From NCBI GenBank assembly GCA_023412715.1, contig JAEZCC010000029.1, positions 6,039 through 70,038 on the forward strand: a DNA stretch of 64,000 nt. The letters run 5' to 3'. Every line of letters starts with the position of its first letter. Position 1 is the stretch's first letter. The stretch comes from Bacillota bacterium (GTDB taxonomy: Bacteria > Bacillota > Clostridia > Oscillospirales > Acutalibacteraceae). The notes below the pieces were generated by a model, which saw nothing but the letters and a program-made list of their open reading frames with translations, was not told the DNA's origin and did no database searches. Shown here piece by piece: positions 42,175 to 51,130 of this stretch. The position numbers and the translations under genes were made by a program.

Positions 42175-43596
42175 TTACTGAAGCTTGCCGGCGGTCTTCA
42201 TTCCGGCAATGGCGGAATCAACGTAAGAGGAGGAATCCGGCGCCTGGCCGATCTGCGCCTTGGCGACCTTGCCCGTTATGTACGGGGTGAGCCCTTTGGA
42301 AGCAAGCGCCGTCAGGATGTCGGACATCTTCTCGTTGGCCATGCAGGGGATCCCGTTGGAAACATAGGCGCTGATGGCCTTCATGGCCGGGTTTTCGTCA
42401 AAATAGCCGGTGAGCGCAGAATCGGTGCCGAGGTCGCCGCGGACCGGCAGCATGGTGGTCGCCTTGAGCCAGTCGAGGTCGAACGAATCCTTGCCGGCGC
42501 CGGTGAAGCAGTATTTCAGAAATTCCACCGCGCCCTGGTGCTGCTCGTCGGAGACGTTCTGGTTTTTGTACAGGACAATACCTTTGGAATCCGCAAAGGT
42601 GTACGTTTTGTCGCCGGAATTCTGGACCAGCATGGGGCCGAAGACGTAGTCGCCGTCAAGGCCGTATTTTTTGCCCGCCGCCGTGTTGGTGGAAACATCC
42701 CACGGAAGACCCATGCCCACGACGACCGGAACCGTCTTCTGCTGCCAGATGTTCTGGATCTGCCCGGTCAGCAGCGAACTGCCCATTTTGCCGTAAAGGT
42801 CGAACACCTTCTTGGCGGAATCCTTGTCGATGACCAGCTTGTCACCGTCCACCATGCCTCTGCCCTGAGAGAACGCATTGTACTGCGCCTCAAAGTCGAA
42901 CCATCTCTCCCACCAGTCGTCCGGGCGGGTCAGTTCGTACCGGTACATGAAGTGGGTGACGCCGCTGACCTTGAGCGTGCTTTGCTTGCTCTCGTAGGCT
43001 TCCAGCAGGGCGCTGAACTCGTCGGCGGTCTCGGGCACCTTGGTGACGCCCAGCGTCTTAAGGGCCTTGCTGTTGTAAGCGTAGCTGATGGGGTTCACGT
43101 ACAGCGGGATCACATACTGCGCGCCGTCCACGGCCCAGTTGGGCATGACGCTGTCGAGCTTTCTTTCCGAAACGATGCTCTGGTACCAGTCTTCCTTGCT
43201 CAGGTCGTAGACCGCCTGAGCCTTTGCGAGGGTCGCACCGAAGCTGCGGTTGATGTTCTCGGAAGCGGCCGGAATGGAGCCGGTCGTGATGGCGTTCTGG
43301 ATCCCCGCCTCGGAAGACGGCTGGGCCGGCATCTGCTGCACGGTGACCTTCACCGTTTTGCCGTTGACTTTCTCGGCTGCCGCGTTGAACTTTTCGGCGT
43401 ATTTGCTCCAGAAGTCAAGGTTGTATTTTTCCGGCGCGCTCCAGAAGCTGACGGCGATCTCTCCGCCGCTCTGCTGAGCGCCCGCCGCGGACGCCGCCGA
43501 GCTGCTGCCCGTGCCTCCGCTGCCTGCGCAGCCCGCAATGGAAGAAAAGATCATCGCTCCCGACAAAAGCAATGCCGTCATTCGAATGCTTTTCAT
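42175..43596 (-). CDS. Carbohydrate ABC transporter solute-binding lipoprotein
   Basis: A 473-residue lipoprotein (lipobox SIAGC, Cys about 23) with a Gly/Ser-rich linker and a CUT1 type binding domain beginning IAVSFWSAPEKYNLDFWSKY. It binds an oligosaccharide outside the membrane and hands it to the two permeases. As the first and most strongly expressed gene it has TTGGGAGG upstream. The coupling with GH130 suggests a manno-oligosaccharide or another beta-mannoside as the cargo; this is inference from context. Confidence 0.9.
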   Translation of the reverse strand: MKSIRMTALLLSGAMIFSSIAGCAGSGGTGSSSAASAAGAQQSGGEIAVSFWSAPEKYNLDFWSKYAEKFNAAAEKVNGKTVKVTVQQMPAQPSSEAGIQNAITTGSIPAASENINRSFGATLAKAQAVYDLSKEDWYQSIVSERKLDSVMPNWAVDGAQYVIPLYVNPISYAYNSKALKTLGVTKVPETADEFSALLEAYESKQSTLKVSGVTHFMYRYELTRPDDWWERWFDFEAQYNAFSQGRGMVDGDKLVIDKDSAKKVFDLYGKMGSSLLTGQIQNIWQQKTVPVVVGMGLPWDVSTNTAAGKKYGLDGDYVFGPMLVQNSGDKTYTFADSKGIVLYKNQNVSDEQHQGAVEFLKYCFTGAGKDSFDLDWLKATTMLPVRGDLGTDSALTGYFDENPAMKAISAYVSNGIPCMANEKMSDILTALASKGLTPYITGKVAKAQIGQAPDSSSYVDSAIAGMKTAGKLQ

Positions 43597-43661
43597 GACA
43601 CAAACCTCCCAAGTGTTTTTATTGTCTTTATTATCCTATCGCATCTGCTTGAATTTCAATA

Positions 43662-43674
43662 TAAAGTTACTTTA
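43662..43674. promoter_or_regulatory. Candidate LacI operator
   Basis: TAAAGT-T-ACTTTA is a perfect odd dyad 66 bases upstream of the binding-protein start, next to a TTGAAA element that could be the -35 (with GATAAT as -10). The surrounding 43620-43760 is AT-rich. Confidence 0.45.
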
Positions 43675-43845
43675 ATTTTAGAATATTGAGTTATTATGAT
43701 TAATTATCGGTTCTGAATCATGATAAAAGCATCGATTATACCGATTATAAAAACCATCGTCAAGTAAAATAAAGCTCCGCGGCGATGTCCGCACCGGAGG
43801 AATTGGCGGTCAACTGCCGGTATCACTTCTCAGTAACCGTGAGAT

Positions 43846-43881
43846 AAAAACGGCGGCAGGGAAAATCTGCCGCCGTTTTTT
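43846..43881. terminator. Bidirectional terminator after spo0A
   Basis: Fourteen-base arms (AAAAACGGCGGCAG and complement) with T6 on the plus side and T5 on the minus side; it ends the spo0A transcript. Confidence 0.88.
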
Positions 43882-43986
43882 GTCAGCAATAAAATATCCC
43901 CGCCTTACTGCAAAATAGCTGCAATAAAGCAGGGAAACAAGTACCCAGCCGCCATGGCTTTTGCGAAAACCAGGTATCTATGCGCT

Positions 43987-44769
43987 TCACGCTGTCTTCA
44001 TGTGAAGCCTGAGCCTGTCGGAAATCATGGCGATAAATTCGCTGTTCGTCGGTTTGCCGCGGGTGTTGTGAATGGTGTAGCCGAAATAGGAATTGAGAAT
44101 GTCCACGTCGCCGCGGTCCCAGGCGACTTCAATCGCGTGGCGGATGGCGCGCTCCACCCGCGAGGCCGTCGTGTTGTAGCGCCGGGCCACGCCGGGATAA
44201 AGCTGCTTTGTCACCGCGTTGATGATGTCCGGGTTTTCAATCGCCATGATAATGGAATCGCGCAGGTAATGGTACCCTTTGATATGGGCCGGCACGCCGA
44301 TCTGGTGAAGGATCTCGGTGACCTGAATTTCCAGCGACGGCTCTGCCGAGCCTTTCGCCTGCACGGGTGAATTCTGAACTTTCAGCCCGCTGATGGAGCA
44401 GAGCTGGAGGATGCGGTCCGCGAGGTCCGCGGCGTCGAACGGCGCCACGGCAAAATACGCCGCGCCCGACATCATCACTTCCCGCTCCAGAGTGGGGCTC
44501 GTGAAATTGGACACGATAACAAAAAGCGGATGACTTCCAGGCGACTTGGCGTGAAAGGCTTTCATGACGCCGATTCCGTCAAGACGCGGCATGAACAGAT
44601 TGGTCAGGACGACATCCGGCGAAGTCTCCTGTATTTTTTCCAGAAGTTTCACGCCGTCTTTCGGTACATAGCTGACTTCCATGCCCGAATTTTCAAAAAT
44701 CCGACCATAACTGCCGTGAAATTCCGGACTGTCGTTTGCAATCAGCAATTTGACGCGCTTTTCCATCAT
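43987..44769 (-). CDS. spo0A: Sporulation master regulator Spo0A with degenerate receiver
   Basis: The C-terminal 120 residues are canonical Spo0A DNA-binding domain (IGVPAHIKGYHYLRDSI, NTTASRVERAIRHAIEVAW, KPTNSEFIAMISDRLRL), and the gene follows spoIVB as usual. The receiver, however, lacks key residues: the phospho-acceptor of VLDIIMPHLDG is Asn in VVLTNLFMPRLDG (about residue 58), one of the two acidic-pocket Asp is Asn (IANDS), the switch Thr is Ser (VSNF), and the conserved Lys of LKPFD is Ala (VAPFD). Normal phosphorelay activation therefore seems impossible, so activity may be set by expression, dimerisation or another signal. Length (260) is normal. Confidence 0.95.
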   Translation of the reverse strand: MMEKRVKLLIANDSPEFHGSYGRIFENSGMEVSYVPKDGVKLLEKIQETSPDVVLTNLFMPRLDGIGVMKAFHAKSPGSHPLFVIVSNFTSPTLEREVMMSGAAYFAVAPFDAADLADRILQLCSISGLKVQNSPVQAKGSAEPSLEIQVTEILHQIGVPAHIKGYHYLRDSIIMAIENPDIINAVTKQLYPGVARRYNTTASRVERAIRHAIEVAWDRGDVDILNSYFGYTIHNTRGKPTNSEFIAMISDRLRLHMKTA

Positions 44770-44803
44770 AGTGTCCCCCTAATAATTGATTTATTATAGC
44801 GAT

Positions 44804-44832
44804 ATAATACCATATATTGGAAAAAATGGCAA
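44804..44832 (-). promoter_or_regulatory. Sigma-A promoter of spo0A
   Basis: Minus strand: TTGCCA (44827-44832), 17-bp spacer, TATTAT (44804-44809). It lies in the 117-base gap after spoIVB, so spo0A is also transcribed independently. Confidence 0.75.
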
Positions 44833-44886
44833 TAGTTTGGCAAAATATTTTTTTCTTTTTAGGGGAATATCATAGTGGGCAGCGAG

Positions 44887-46119
44887 TCAGGACGCTTCCT
44901 TGTTGTACTGCGCGGCAACAGCGCGTGACTGCTGCAGCATACATTCTGCGAAAATGCCGTACCCGCGGGTCGGGTCGTTCACAAATACATGGGTCACGGC
45001 GCCGACCATCATCCCGTTCTGGACGACGGGGCTTCCGCTCATGCCCTGCACAATGCCGCCGGTCTGGGACAAAAGAGCGCTGTCGGTGATGTGCAGAACA
45101 AAATTCTTGCTTTGTACGTTCCCGCGGTAATCTATTTTTTCAATTTCAGCATCGTAATATTTCGGGGTATTCCCGTTGATGGTGGTGAGGATTTTTACCG
45201 GCCCGGTCTTGATGTCCTGTTTCATGGCGATCTTAAGCGTCTTCCCCTGCACCGGGCTGCTCATGGGGCCGTAAACGCCGCTCGGCGAGTTGGCCCACAG
45301 GGTGCCGATGGAATTGGAATCTGCGAAATATCCCCTGAGTTCGCCGGGCGCGCCTTTCTGCCCTTTGGTGACGCCGTTGATGGTAACCGGGACAATGTCG
45401 CCGCTCAGGAGCGGCATCAGCTGCCCGGTGTCGGAATCACAGATGCCGTGGCCGAGGCCGGCAAAGGAGCCGGTGCCCGGGTCGTAATAAGTCAGCGTGC
45501 CGATGCCCGCCGTGCTGTCACGCACCCAAAGCCCGACCTTGTACTGGCTGTCCGCCAGGGCGAGGGCCGGCCGTACCTGGATGGAAAGCTTCTGGTCGTC
45601 CCGCCGGATAGTAAAATTCAGCGGTTCGCCGTCGCAGTCTTCCACCGTTTTTTCCACGTCGGAATTGGTGTCGACGCCCGTGCCGTTTATGGCCGAAATG
45701 ACGTCGCCGACCTTGATGCCGGCTTCCGACGCGGGGTTTACCGTACCGGTGCCGGTTTCAATATCCGCCAGGCCGACAACGACGACGCCGTTCGTAAACA
45801 TCTTGATGCCGAACGGCGTCCCGCAAAGAACTACGCTGGTATTGTCCACTACATTCACCTGAACGGATTTGACGGGGACCATGTTGCAGAGCATCAGCCT
45901 GCCGGAATAGGATTTAGGGTAAGCGGCCCCCGTGCTGACGGAAACGCCTTCCGCATCTTCACGGACGACGGAAAACACCCCGGACATCCACCGGAGGCTT
46001 CCGCCTTCCGAGACGGTATAGGAATCGGGAGTGCAAAGATCCGCCGTGCCCACAACGGCTGCGAGAGCCAGGCCCAGCGTGGCGGCGGATGCGGTCAGAA
46101 TTTTCAGGAATTTTTTCAA
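44887..46119 (-). CDS. spoIVB: SpoIVB serine peptidase
   Basis: A 410-residue secreted S55 peptidase: one N-terminal membrane/signal helix, a PDZ domain (KVGDVISAINGTGVDTNSDV, about 140-200), and the peptidase with the catalytic His in GLGHGICDSDTG and Ser in GMSGSPVVQNG. In spore formers it triggers the sigma-K checkpoint by cleaving SpoIVFA from the forespore side. The start is taken as TTG at 46119 because GGGAGGTGAAAT lies just upstream. It is followed by spo0A, the conserved arrangement of endospore formers. Confidence 0.93.
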   Translation of the reverse strand: MKKFLKILTASAATLGLALAAVVGTADLCTPDSYTVSEGGSLRWMSGVFSVVREDAEGVSVSTGAAYPKSYSGRLMLCNMVPVKSVQVNVVDNTSVVLCGTPFGIKMFTNGVVVVGLADIETGTGTVNPASEAGIKVGDVISAINGTGVDTNSDVEKTVEDCDGEPLNFTIRRDDQKLSIQVRPALALADSQYKVGLWVRDSTAGIGTLTYYDPGTGSFAGLGHGICDSDTGQLMPLLSGDIVPVTINGVTKGQKGAPGELRGYFADSNSIGTLWANSPSGVYGPMSSPVQGKTLKIAMKQDIKTGPVKILTTINGNTPKYYDAEIEKIDYRGNVQSKNFVLHITDSALLSQTGGIVQGMSGSPVVQNGMMVGAVTHVFVNDPTRGYGIFAECMLQQSRAVAAQYNKEAS

Positions 46120-46390
46120 AATTTCACCTCCCTGCACCGCGTTATTACTTTGCCGCGCGGGAGGTTTTTTATGTTGTCAATTCTGTTTTTTTCTGGAACA
46201 AATTAGCAGGAACAGCCGGTTTTCGGAAGTTGCGCCCAGCCGTTCCGGATATTGCATCGCCCGGCCTGCTTCGGCGGAAAAACGCCGTCCGTCGTTTTTT
46301 TCTCATTTTTTTCATTCTTACACGCTGTTTCTATTCTTCCCGCTTTCCGCCGTTTTATTTGCGGATCCGCTTTTATTTTTGCGGATTCCG

Positions 46391-46428
46391 GCAAAAAATA
46401 ACGAAGCCCCCCGCATTCCGCGGAGGGC
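46391..46428 (-). terminator. Terminator of the pot operon
   Basis: GCCCCCCGC/GCGGAGGGC hairpin (one mismatch, 46406-46428) followed on the minus strand by TTCGTTATTTTTTG. Confidence 0.75.
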
Positions 46429-46443
46429 CGTTCAAAAAATTTT

Positions 46444-47652
46444 TTATTGAAGCTCGCGCCGCCGTTTCAGCTTTTTGTAAACGACGATGCCCACATAGAC
46501 CAGCACAAAGCCGACGAGAACCGCAATGAGCGTCGCGGTCTGCCCGGGCCCGCCCATTTTGACCTGGGCCCACAGCGTGTCCACCAGCAGGCTGGTGTCC
46601 TCGGGCAGGCTGACGTACGTTTCGGAATTCTTCAAAATGGATTCGGACGGGTAGATAATCGGGTTGTCCTGCGTCTCTTTCGGAAGAAGCTTTCTGGCTT
46701 CCGTCTCCGGCGTGGAGTAACCCACGTATTCCATATTGGCCGCGGCGGCCTCCGGCTCGCAGAGAAAATTGATGTACGCCTCCGCCTCTTTTTTGTGGCG
46801 CGCTCCCGTGGGGATGCACATGGCGTCCACAAAGAAGTTGGTACCTTCCTTGGTGGGAATCGCAAAGCCGATATTGGGGTTCTCGTCGACGAGCGTCGCC
46901 GCGTCGCCCGCGTAATACGGGGCCAGCCACGCTTCGCCGCTCGACATCTTATCGAAAATCTGGTCCATGACGTACGCCTGCACCAGCGGCTTCTGCTCTT
47001 CCAGCAGCTTTGCGGCGGCGCCCCACTGGTCGGAATCCGTCGTGTTGTAAGAGTACCCCAGAATCTTCTGGGCAATACCGAACGCGTCGCGCGGATTGTC
47101 GAACATCAGGATCTTGCCCGCGTATTTCTTGTCCCACAGAATCTTCCAGCTGTCGACCGTCTCCCTGACATATTTCTTGTTGTAGAAAATGCCGACCACG
47201 CCCCAGGTGTAAGGCACGGAATACGCATTGGTCGGGTCGTAGACCTGGTTGCGGTACTCTTTGTCGATATATCTGAAATTCGGGATATTGCTGAAATCCA
47301 GCTTCTGAACCATCTTCTCCTGAATCATCTTGGAGATCATATAGTCCGAGGGGAAAATCACGTCGTAGCTCGCGCCGCCCCCCGCCAGCTTGGAGTAAAG
47401 CGATTCGTTGTCCTCAAAGGTGGTGTAATTCACCTTGATGCCGGTGCGTTTGGTGAACTCGGCGCTGACGTTCATGGAGCCGTCCTCGCCGCCCGAGATG
47501 TACTCGCCCCAGTTGTAGACGTTGATGGTCACGCCAGTCGGCGCGGCAGGGGCCGTGCCGGCGCCGGCTTGCTGCCCCGTTTCCGCGGCGGCGGCGGGCG
47601 CGCAGGAAAAGAGCAGCGCCGCGGTCATAAAAGCCGCAATCCATCCTCTCAA
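46444..47652 (-). CDS. potD: Spermidine/putrescine-binding protein with C-terminal membrane helix
   Basis: A 402-residue PotD/PotF family binding protein: N-terminal signal with a possible lipobox (LLFSC, Cys about 17), then VTINVYNWGEYISGG, the polyamine-binding fold, ending near residue 355. After that comes a hydrophobic helix (TATLIAVLVGFVLVYVGIVV, about 370-389) and a basic tail KKLKRRREL, which would anchor it to the membrane a second time. Typical PotD proteins are 340-360 residues and have no such helix. It is the last gene of potABCD. Confidence 0.9.
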   Translation of the reverse strand: MRGWIAAFMTAALLFSCAPAAAAETGQQAGAGTAPAAPTGVTINVYNWGEYISGGEDGSMNVSAEFTKRTGIKVNYTTFEDNESLYSKLAGGGASYDVIFPSDYMISKMIQEKMVQKLDFSNIPNFRYIDKEYRNQVYDPTNAYSVPYTWGVVGIFYNKKYVRETVDSWKILWDKKYAGKILMFDNPRDAFGIAQKILGYSYNTTDSDQWGAAAKLLEEQKPLVQAYVMDQIFDKMSSGEAWLAPYYAGDAATLVDENPNIGFAIPTKEGTNFFVDAMCIPTGARHKKEAEAYINFLCEPEAAAANMEYVGYSTPETEARKLLPKETQDNPIIYPSESILKNSETYVSLPEDTSLLVDTLWAQVKMGGPGQTATLIAVLVGFVLVYVGIVVYKKLKRRRELQ

Positions 47653-47656
47653 CGGT

Positions 47657-48475
47657 TCAGGCCCCCCTTTCCGGTTCCTGCTTCGCCGCGGTCTTCGCGT
47701 CCTTCTTCGTGCGCGAATTGATGACGAGCAGCAGAAGGAGGATAAAGCTGAACAGCAGCGTGGAAAGCGCGTTGATCTCCGGGCTGACGCGCTTGCGCGT
47801 CATGGAATAGATAAAGATCGGCAGCGTCTGCGTCGTTCCGCTGGTAAAGTAGCTGATGACGAAATCGTCGATGGAAAGCGTGAACGCCATGATAAGGCCC
47901 GTCACGACGCCGGGCATAATCTCGGGCAGGACGACCTTGAAGAACGATGGCACCGGCGCGCAGCCGAGGTCCTGCGCGGCTTCGTAGAGGTTGGGGTCCA
48001 TCTGCCGCAGCTTCGGCATCACCGAGAGAATCACGTACGGCAGGCAGAACGTGATGTGCGCCAGCAGGAGCGAGACCATGCCGAGCGACGCGTTGCCCAT
48101 CAGCTTCGCCGCGGCCACGAACAGCAGCATCAGCGAAACGCCCGTCACGATGTCGGGGTTCACCATCGGAAAATTGGTGATGTTCATGACGAAGCGCCTC
48201 GGCAGCTTTTTCATGCCGTTGATGCCGACGGCCGCGGCCGTTCCGAGCACCGTGGAGACCAGCGAGGCGACCACCGCAATCGCCAGCGTGTTCCGCAGGG
48301 CGTCAAGCAGCATCTGGTCCCCGAAAAGCTGGCCGTACCAGCGGAGCGAAAAGCCCGACCAGACCGAGCGGCTCATGACGTTGGAATCGTTGAAGGAAAA
48401 CACAATCAGCACCAGAATGGGCGCGTACAGAAACAGGTAGATCAGGAATTCGTAGAACCGGTAAACGGTTTTCAA
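47657..48475 (-). CDS. potC: Spermidine/putrescine ABC permease PotC
   Basis: The 272-residue permease has six membrane segments and the EAA loop (EAAQDLGCAPVPSFFKVVLPEI). NDSNVMSRSVWSGFSLRWYG after the first helix is characteristic of PotC. Its ATG overlaps the potB stop by four bases. It forms the channel with PotB. Confidence 0.94.
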   Translation of the reverse strand: MKTVYRFYEFLIYLFLYAPILVLIVFSFNDSNVMSRSVWSGFSLRWYGQLFGDQMLLDALRNTLAIAVVASLVSTVLGTAAAVGINGMKKLPRRFVMNITNFPMVNPDIVTGVSLMLLFVAAAKLMGNASLGMVSLLLAHITFCLPYVILSVMPKLRQMDPNLYEAAQDLGCAPVPSFFKVVLPEIMPGVVTGLIMAFTLSIDDFVISYFTSGTTQTLPIFIYSMTRKRVSPEINALSTLLFSFILLLLLVINSRTKKDAKTAAKQEPERGA

Positions 48476-49293
48476 ACCATGACCCCTCCTTCCGTGGCGC
48501 CCTCTTCGTCAAACTGGTTCATGATGCCCATGCAGACCAGGATGAGCACCATCAGCACAAGGGAGATGGCCGAGCCGAGGTTCGGGTTGTACGCGCTGCC
48601 GAGGAACTGCATGTCGATCAGGTCGCCGACGAGCAGGTTGCTGCCGCCGCCCAGCATCTTCGAAATGATGAAGGTAGAGACGGCCGGCACGAACACCATG
48701 GTCACGCCGGAGATGACCCCCGGCATGCTCATGGGGACCGTCACGCGCCAGAAGACGGTCTTCCCGTCGGCGCCGAGGTCCTGCGCCGCCTCGATGACGC
48801 TGCGGTCTATCTTCGTCAGCACCGAGTAAAGCGGCAGAATCATATAGGGGATGTAGTTGTAGACCATGCCCAGCACGACGGCGCCCGGGGTGTTGATCAT
48901 GTGCGCGGCCGGCAGGTGCAGGAAGGCCAGCGCGCGGTTGATGAGGCCGCTGTCTTCCAGAAGGGTCATCCAGGCGTAGGTGCGCAGCAGAAAGTTCATC
49001 CACATCGGCAGCATGACGAGCATGATCATCACGCTCTGCCGGCGCGCGCCGGACTTGGAGATGGAATAGGCAAGCGGATAGCCCAGCACGAGGCTGACGG
49101 CCGTCGAAACCGCGCCCATCCAGATGGAGCGCAGAAAAATGTCGGAATACTGCCCCACGCCCATGAGGTTGGCGAGCGTGAGATGCCCGCTGCGGTCGGT
49201 GAACGCGAACACCAGGACCAGCGCCGTTGGGATGACGATGAAAATCACCATCCAGACGAGGTAAGGGGCGGAAACAAGCCTGGCTTTCATCAA
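48472..49293 (-). CDS. potB: Spermidine/putrescine ABC permease PotB
   Basis: A 273-residue permease with six membrane segments and the EAA loop ([23 protein letters not shown]). The first helix is followed by [15 protein letters not shown] as in PotB. It overlaps potA at its start and potC at its end by four bases each, so the operon is tightly coupled. Confidence 0.94.
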   Translation of the reverse strand: MMKARLVSAPYLVWMVIFIVIPTALVLVFAFTDRSGHLTLANLMGVGQYSDIFLRSIWMGAVSTAVSLVLGYPLAYSISKSGARRQSVMIMLVMLPMWMNFLLRTYAWMTLLEDSGLINRALAFLHLPAAHMINTPGAVVLGMVYNYIPYMILPLYSVLTKIDRSVIEAAQDLGADGKTVFWRVTVPMSMPGVISGVTMVFVPAVSTFIISKMLGGGSNLLVGDLIDMQFLGSAYNPNLGSAISLVLMVLILVCMGIMNQFDEEGATEGGVMV

Positions 49294-50423
49294 AGGTCCG
49301 CCCCCTCCGTTTCAGGCTGCGCCTGAAAATCGTCGTCCATTTCGTCGCTGAAGGTGCTGTAGTCGCCGAACATGCCGGAATACTCCGACTTATGCATCAC
49401 ATGGATCTCGTCCGGCTGGATGGAAATACCGATTTTCGCTCCGGTCCGCTCGAAATCCGTCGTCTGTATCATCCACTTGAAGCCCTGCACGTCCACGATG
49501 ATCTCGTAGAAGACGCCCTTGAAGTTGACGGTCTGCACCACGCCGCTCAGGTGTTCGCCGTCCGGCGGGATGATGTCCACGTCCTCCGGGCGGATGACCA
49601 CGTCCACCGGTTCGTTCGGAGCGAAGCCCTTGTCGACACACTGGAATCCGCGGCCGGAAAACTCCACGAGATAATCTTCGCGCATCACGCCGTCGATGAT
49701 GTTGCTCTCGCCGATGAAGTCGGCCACAAAGGCGTTTTTCGGCTCGTTGTAGATGTCGAGCGGCGTGCCGATCTGCTGAATGGAGCCTTTGTCCATCACG
49801 ACCACCTGGTCGGACATGGAGAGCGCCTCCTCCTGGTCGTGCGTGACGAACAGGAAGGTGATGCCGGTCTGCTGCTGGATTTTTTTCAGCTCGGCCTGCA
49901 TGTCTTTGCGCAGCTTCAGGTCGAGCGCGCCGAGCGGCTCGTCGAGCAGAAGCACCTTCGGGTCGTTCGCCAGCGCCCGCGCGATGGCGACGCGCTGCTG
50001 CTGCCCGCCGGAAAGCAGGTTCACGTTCCGGTGGGCAAAGCCGTCGAGATTGACCATGCGGAGCATCTCGCCCACGCGGCTTCGGATCTCTTTTTCGCTT
50101 TTGCCGTGCACGCGCATGCCGAACGCCACGTTGTCGTAAACGTTCAGATGCGGGAACAGCGCGTATTTCTGGAAAATGGTGTTGACCTGCCGCTTATGCG
50201 GCGGAAGGTCGTTGATTTTGACGCCGTTGAAAAGCACGTCGCCCGCGTCCGGCCGGACAAAGCCGCCGATGATGCGCAGGGTCGTCGTCTTTCCGCACCC
50301 GGAAGGGCCAAGCAGCGTGACGAATTCGCCCCCCGCAATGTCGAGGCTGAAATTCTGCAGTACGGTTTCGCCGTCGAACGACTTTTCAATGTTCTGCAGC
50401 GAAATAATAGATGTTTTTCCCAA
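49290..50423 (-). CDS. potA: Spermidine/putrescine ABC ATPase PotA
   Basis: This 377-residue ATPase has Walker [10 protein letters not shown], signature [15 protein letters not shown], Walker [12 protein letters not shown] and the H-loop THDQEEAL, then a C-terminal TOBE regulatory domain (from about 280), as in PotA. The start is taken as TTG at 50423 with AAGGGG nine bases upstream, because an ATG three codons earlier has no room for a ribosome site; a further ATG at 50465 lacks one. It is the first gene of the operon behind a consensus promoter and a GC-rich leader of nearly 200 nt. Confidence 0.92.
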   Translation of the reverse strand: MGKTSIISLQNIEKSFDGETVLQNFSLDIAGGEFVTLLGPSGCGKTTTLRIIGGFVRPDAGDVLFNGVKINDLPPHKRQVNTIFQKYALFPHLNVYDNVAFGMRVHGKSEKEIRSRVGEMLRMVNLDGFAHRNVNLLSGGQQQRVAIARALANDPKVLLLDEPLGALDLKLRKDMQAELKKIQQQTGITFLFVTHDQEEALSMSDQVVVMDKGSIQQIGTPLDIYNEPKNAFVADFIGESNIIDGVMREDYLVEFSGRGFQCVDKGFAPNEPVDVVIRPEDVDIIPPDGEHLSGVVQTVNFKGVFYEIIVDVQGFKWMIQTTDFERTGAKIGISIQPDEIHVMHKSEYSGMFGDYSTFSDEMDDDFQAQPETEGADL

Positions 50424-50618
50424 ACTTCGCATCCCCTTCTGCGGGCAGGCTGCGCCTGCACACAAGTTTACACACAGTCAATCGGGTGCGTTCCCGGGGC
50501 AGGGTGTAAGAAGCCGCCCGCCTGAAAGCCGTCGTTGCGGCCCGCCGGGGCAAGCCTCATTTTTTCCGCCGTGCCGGACGGCGGGGCCCGGCCGCGGCGG
50601 CACGCCGCAAACGCAACA
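50424..50618 (-). other. GC-rich leader of the pot operon
   Basis: About 195 nt between the expected start of transcription and potA. It can form a long hairpin between GCGGCGTGCC and GGCACGGCGG (about 50568-50612), followed by A6. No known riboswitch was recognised. Confidence 0.4.
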
Positions 50619-50624
50619 TATCAA

Positions 50625-50653
50625 ATAATAATTGCACATCCCTTATTTGTCAA
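50625..50653 (-). promoter_or_regulatory. Promoter of potABCD
   Basis: Minus strand: TTGACA (50648-50653), 17-bp spacer, TATTAT (50625-50630). Confidence 0.88.
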
Positions 50654-50841
50654 TATTTTTTCTGATATTTCTGCTGTATTTCATAAAATTTTGAATTTAT
50701 GTACAGAATTATTCTGAATTTCTTTATTTTCCTTCGATATGCTTTGTTTTTCACCGGGTATTACGACGGTTTTCTGCCGGTATTTACCGGCCCGGCCGAC
50801 TTGTAAAAACAGCCTTCCCGCGCAAAATAAATGCGGAGGCG

Positions 50842-51030
50842 ATGAAACAGATGTTCACTTATCCGGGGGACTATTTCCCTGCGGCTCCTCTGTTCGACCC
50901 GGAAGGCGATGCCACGGACCGTGAATTTCTCTCCCTCCCGGAAGAAACGCAGCAGCTTCTTCTGAAAAAAGGTTCGGATTCGCCCGAAGAGATGGCCAAA
51001 CAGATTGAAATGCTGAAAATGAAAGAATAA
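50842..51030 (+). CDS. Small hypothetical protein, 62 residues
   Basis: The ATG has GCGGAGG just upstream and a strong terminator follows the stop, so the gene is very likely real. The product (MKQMFTYPGDYFPAAPLFDP...) has a Pro-rich start, an acidic middle and a helical end (SPEEMAKQIEMLKMKE); no signal peptide or membrane segment. No family was recognised. It may be in one transcription unit on its own, 100 bases before the glycosyltransferase. Confidence 0.72.
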   Translation: MKQMFTYPGDYFPAAPLFDPEGDATDREFLSLPEETQQLLLKKGSDSPEEMAKQIEMLKMKE

Positions 51031-51035
51031 CGCAG

Positions 51036-51070
51036 GTTCCCGCCGCCCAAACGCGGCGGGAACTCTTTTT
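51036..51070 (+). terminator. Terminator of the 62-residue gene
   Basis: GTTCCCGCCGC-CCAAAC-GCGGCGGGAAC followed by TCTTTTT. Confidence 0.9.
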
Positions 51071-51130
51071 GCGGGGACGCATAGGCTGTAACCAGAAACA
51101 TTCCGGTCCGGGCGCAAAGGGAGGGTCTTC

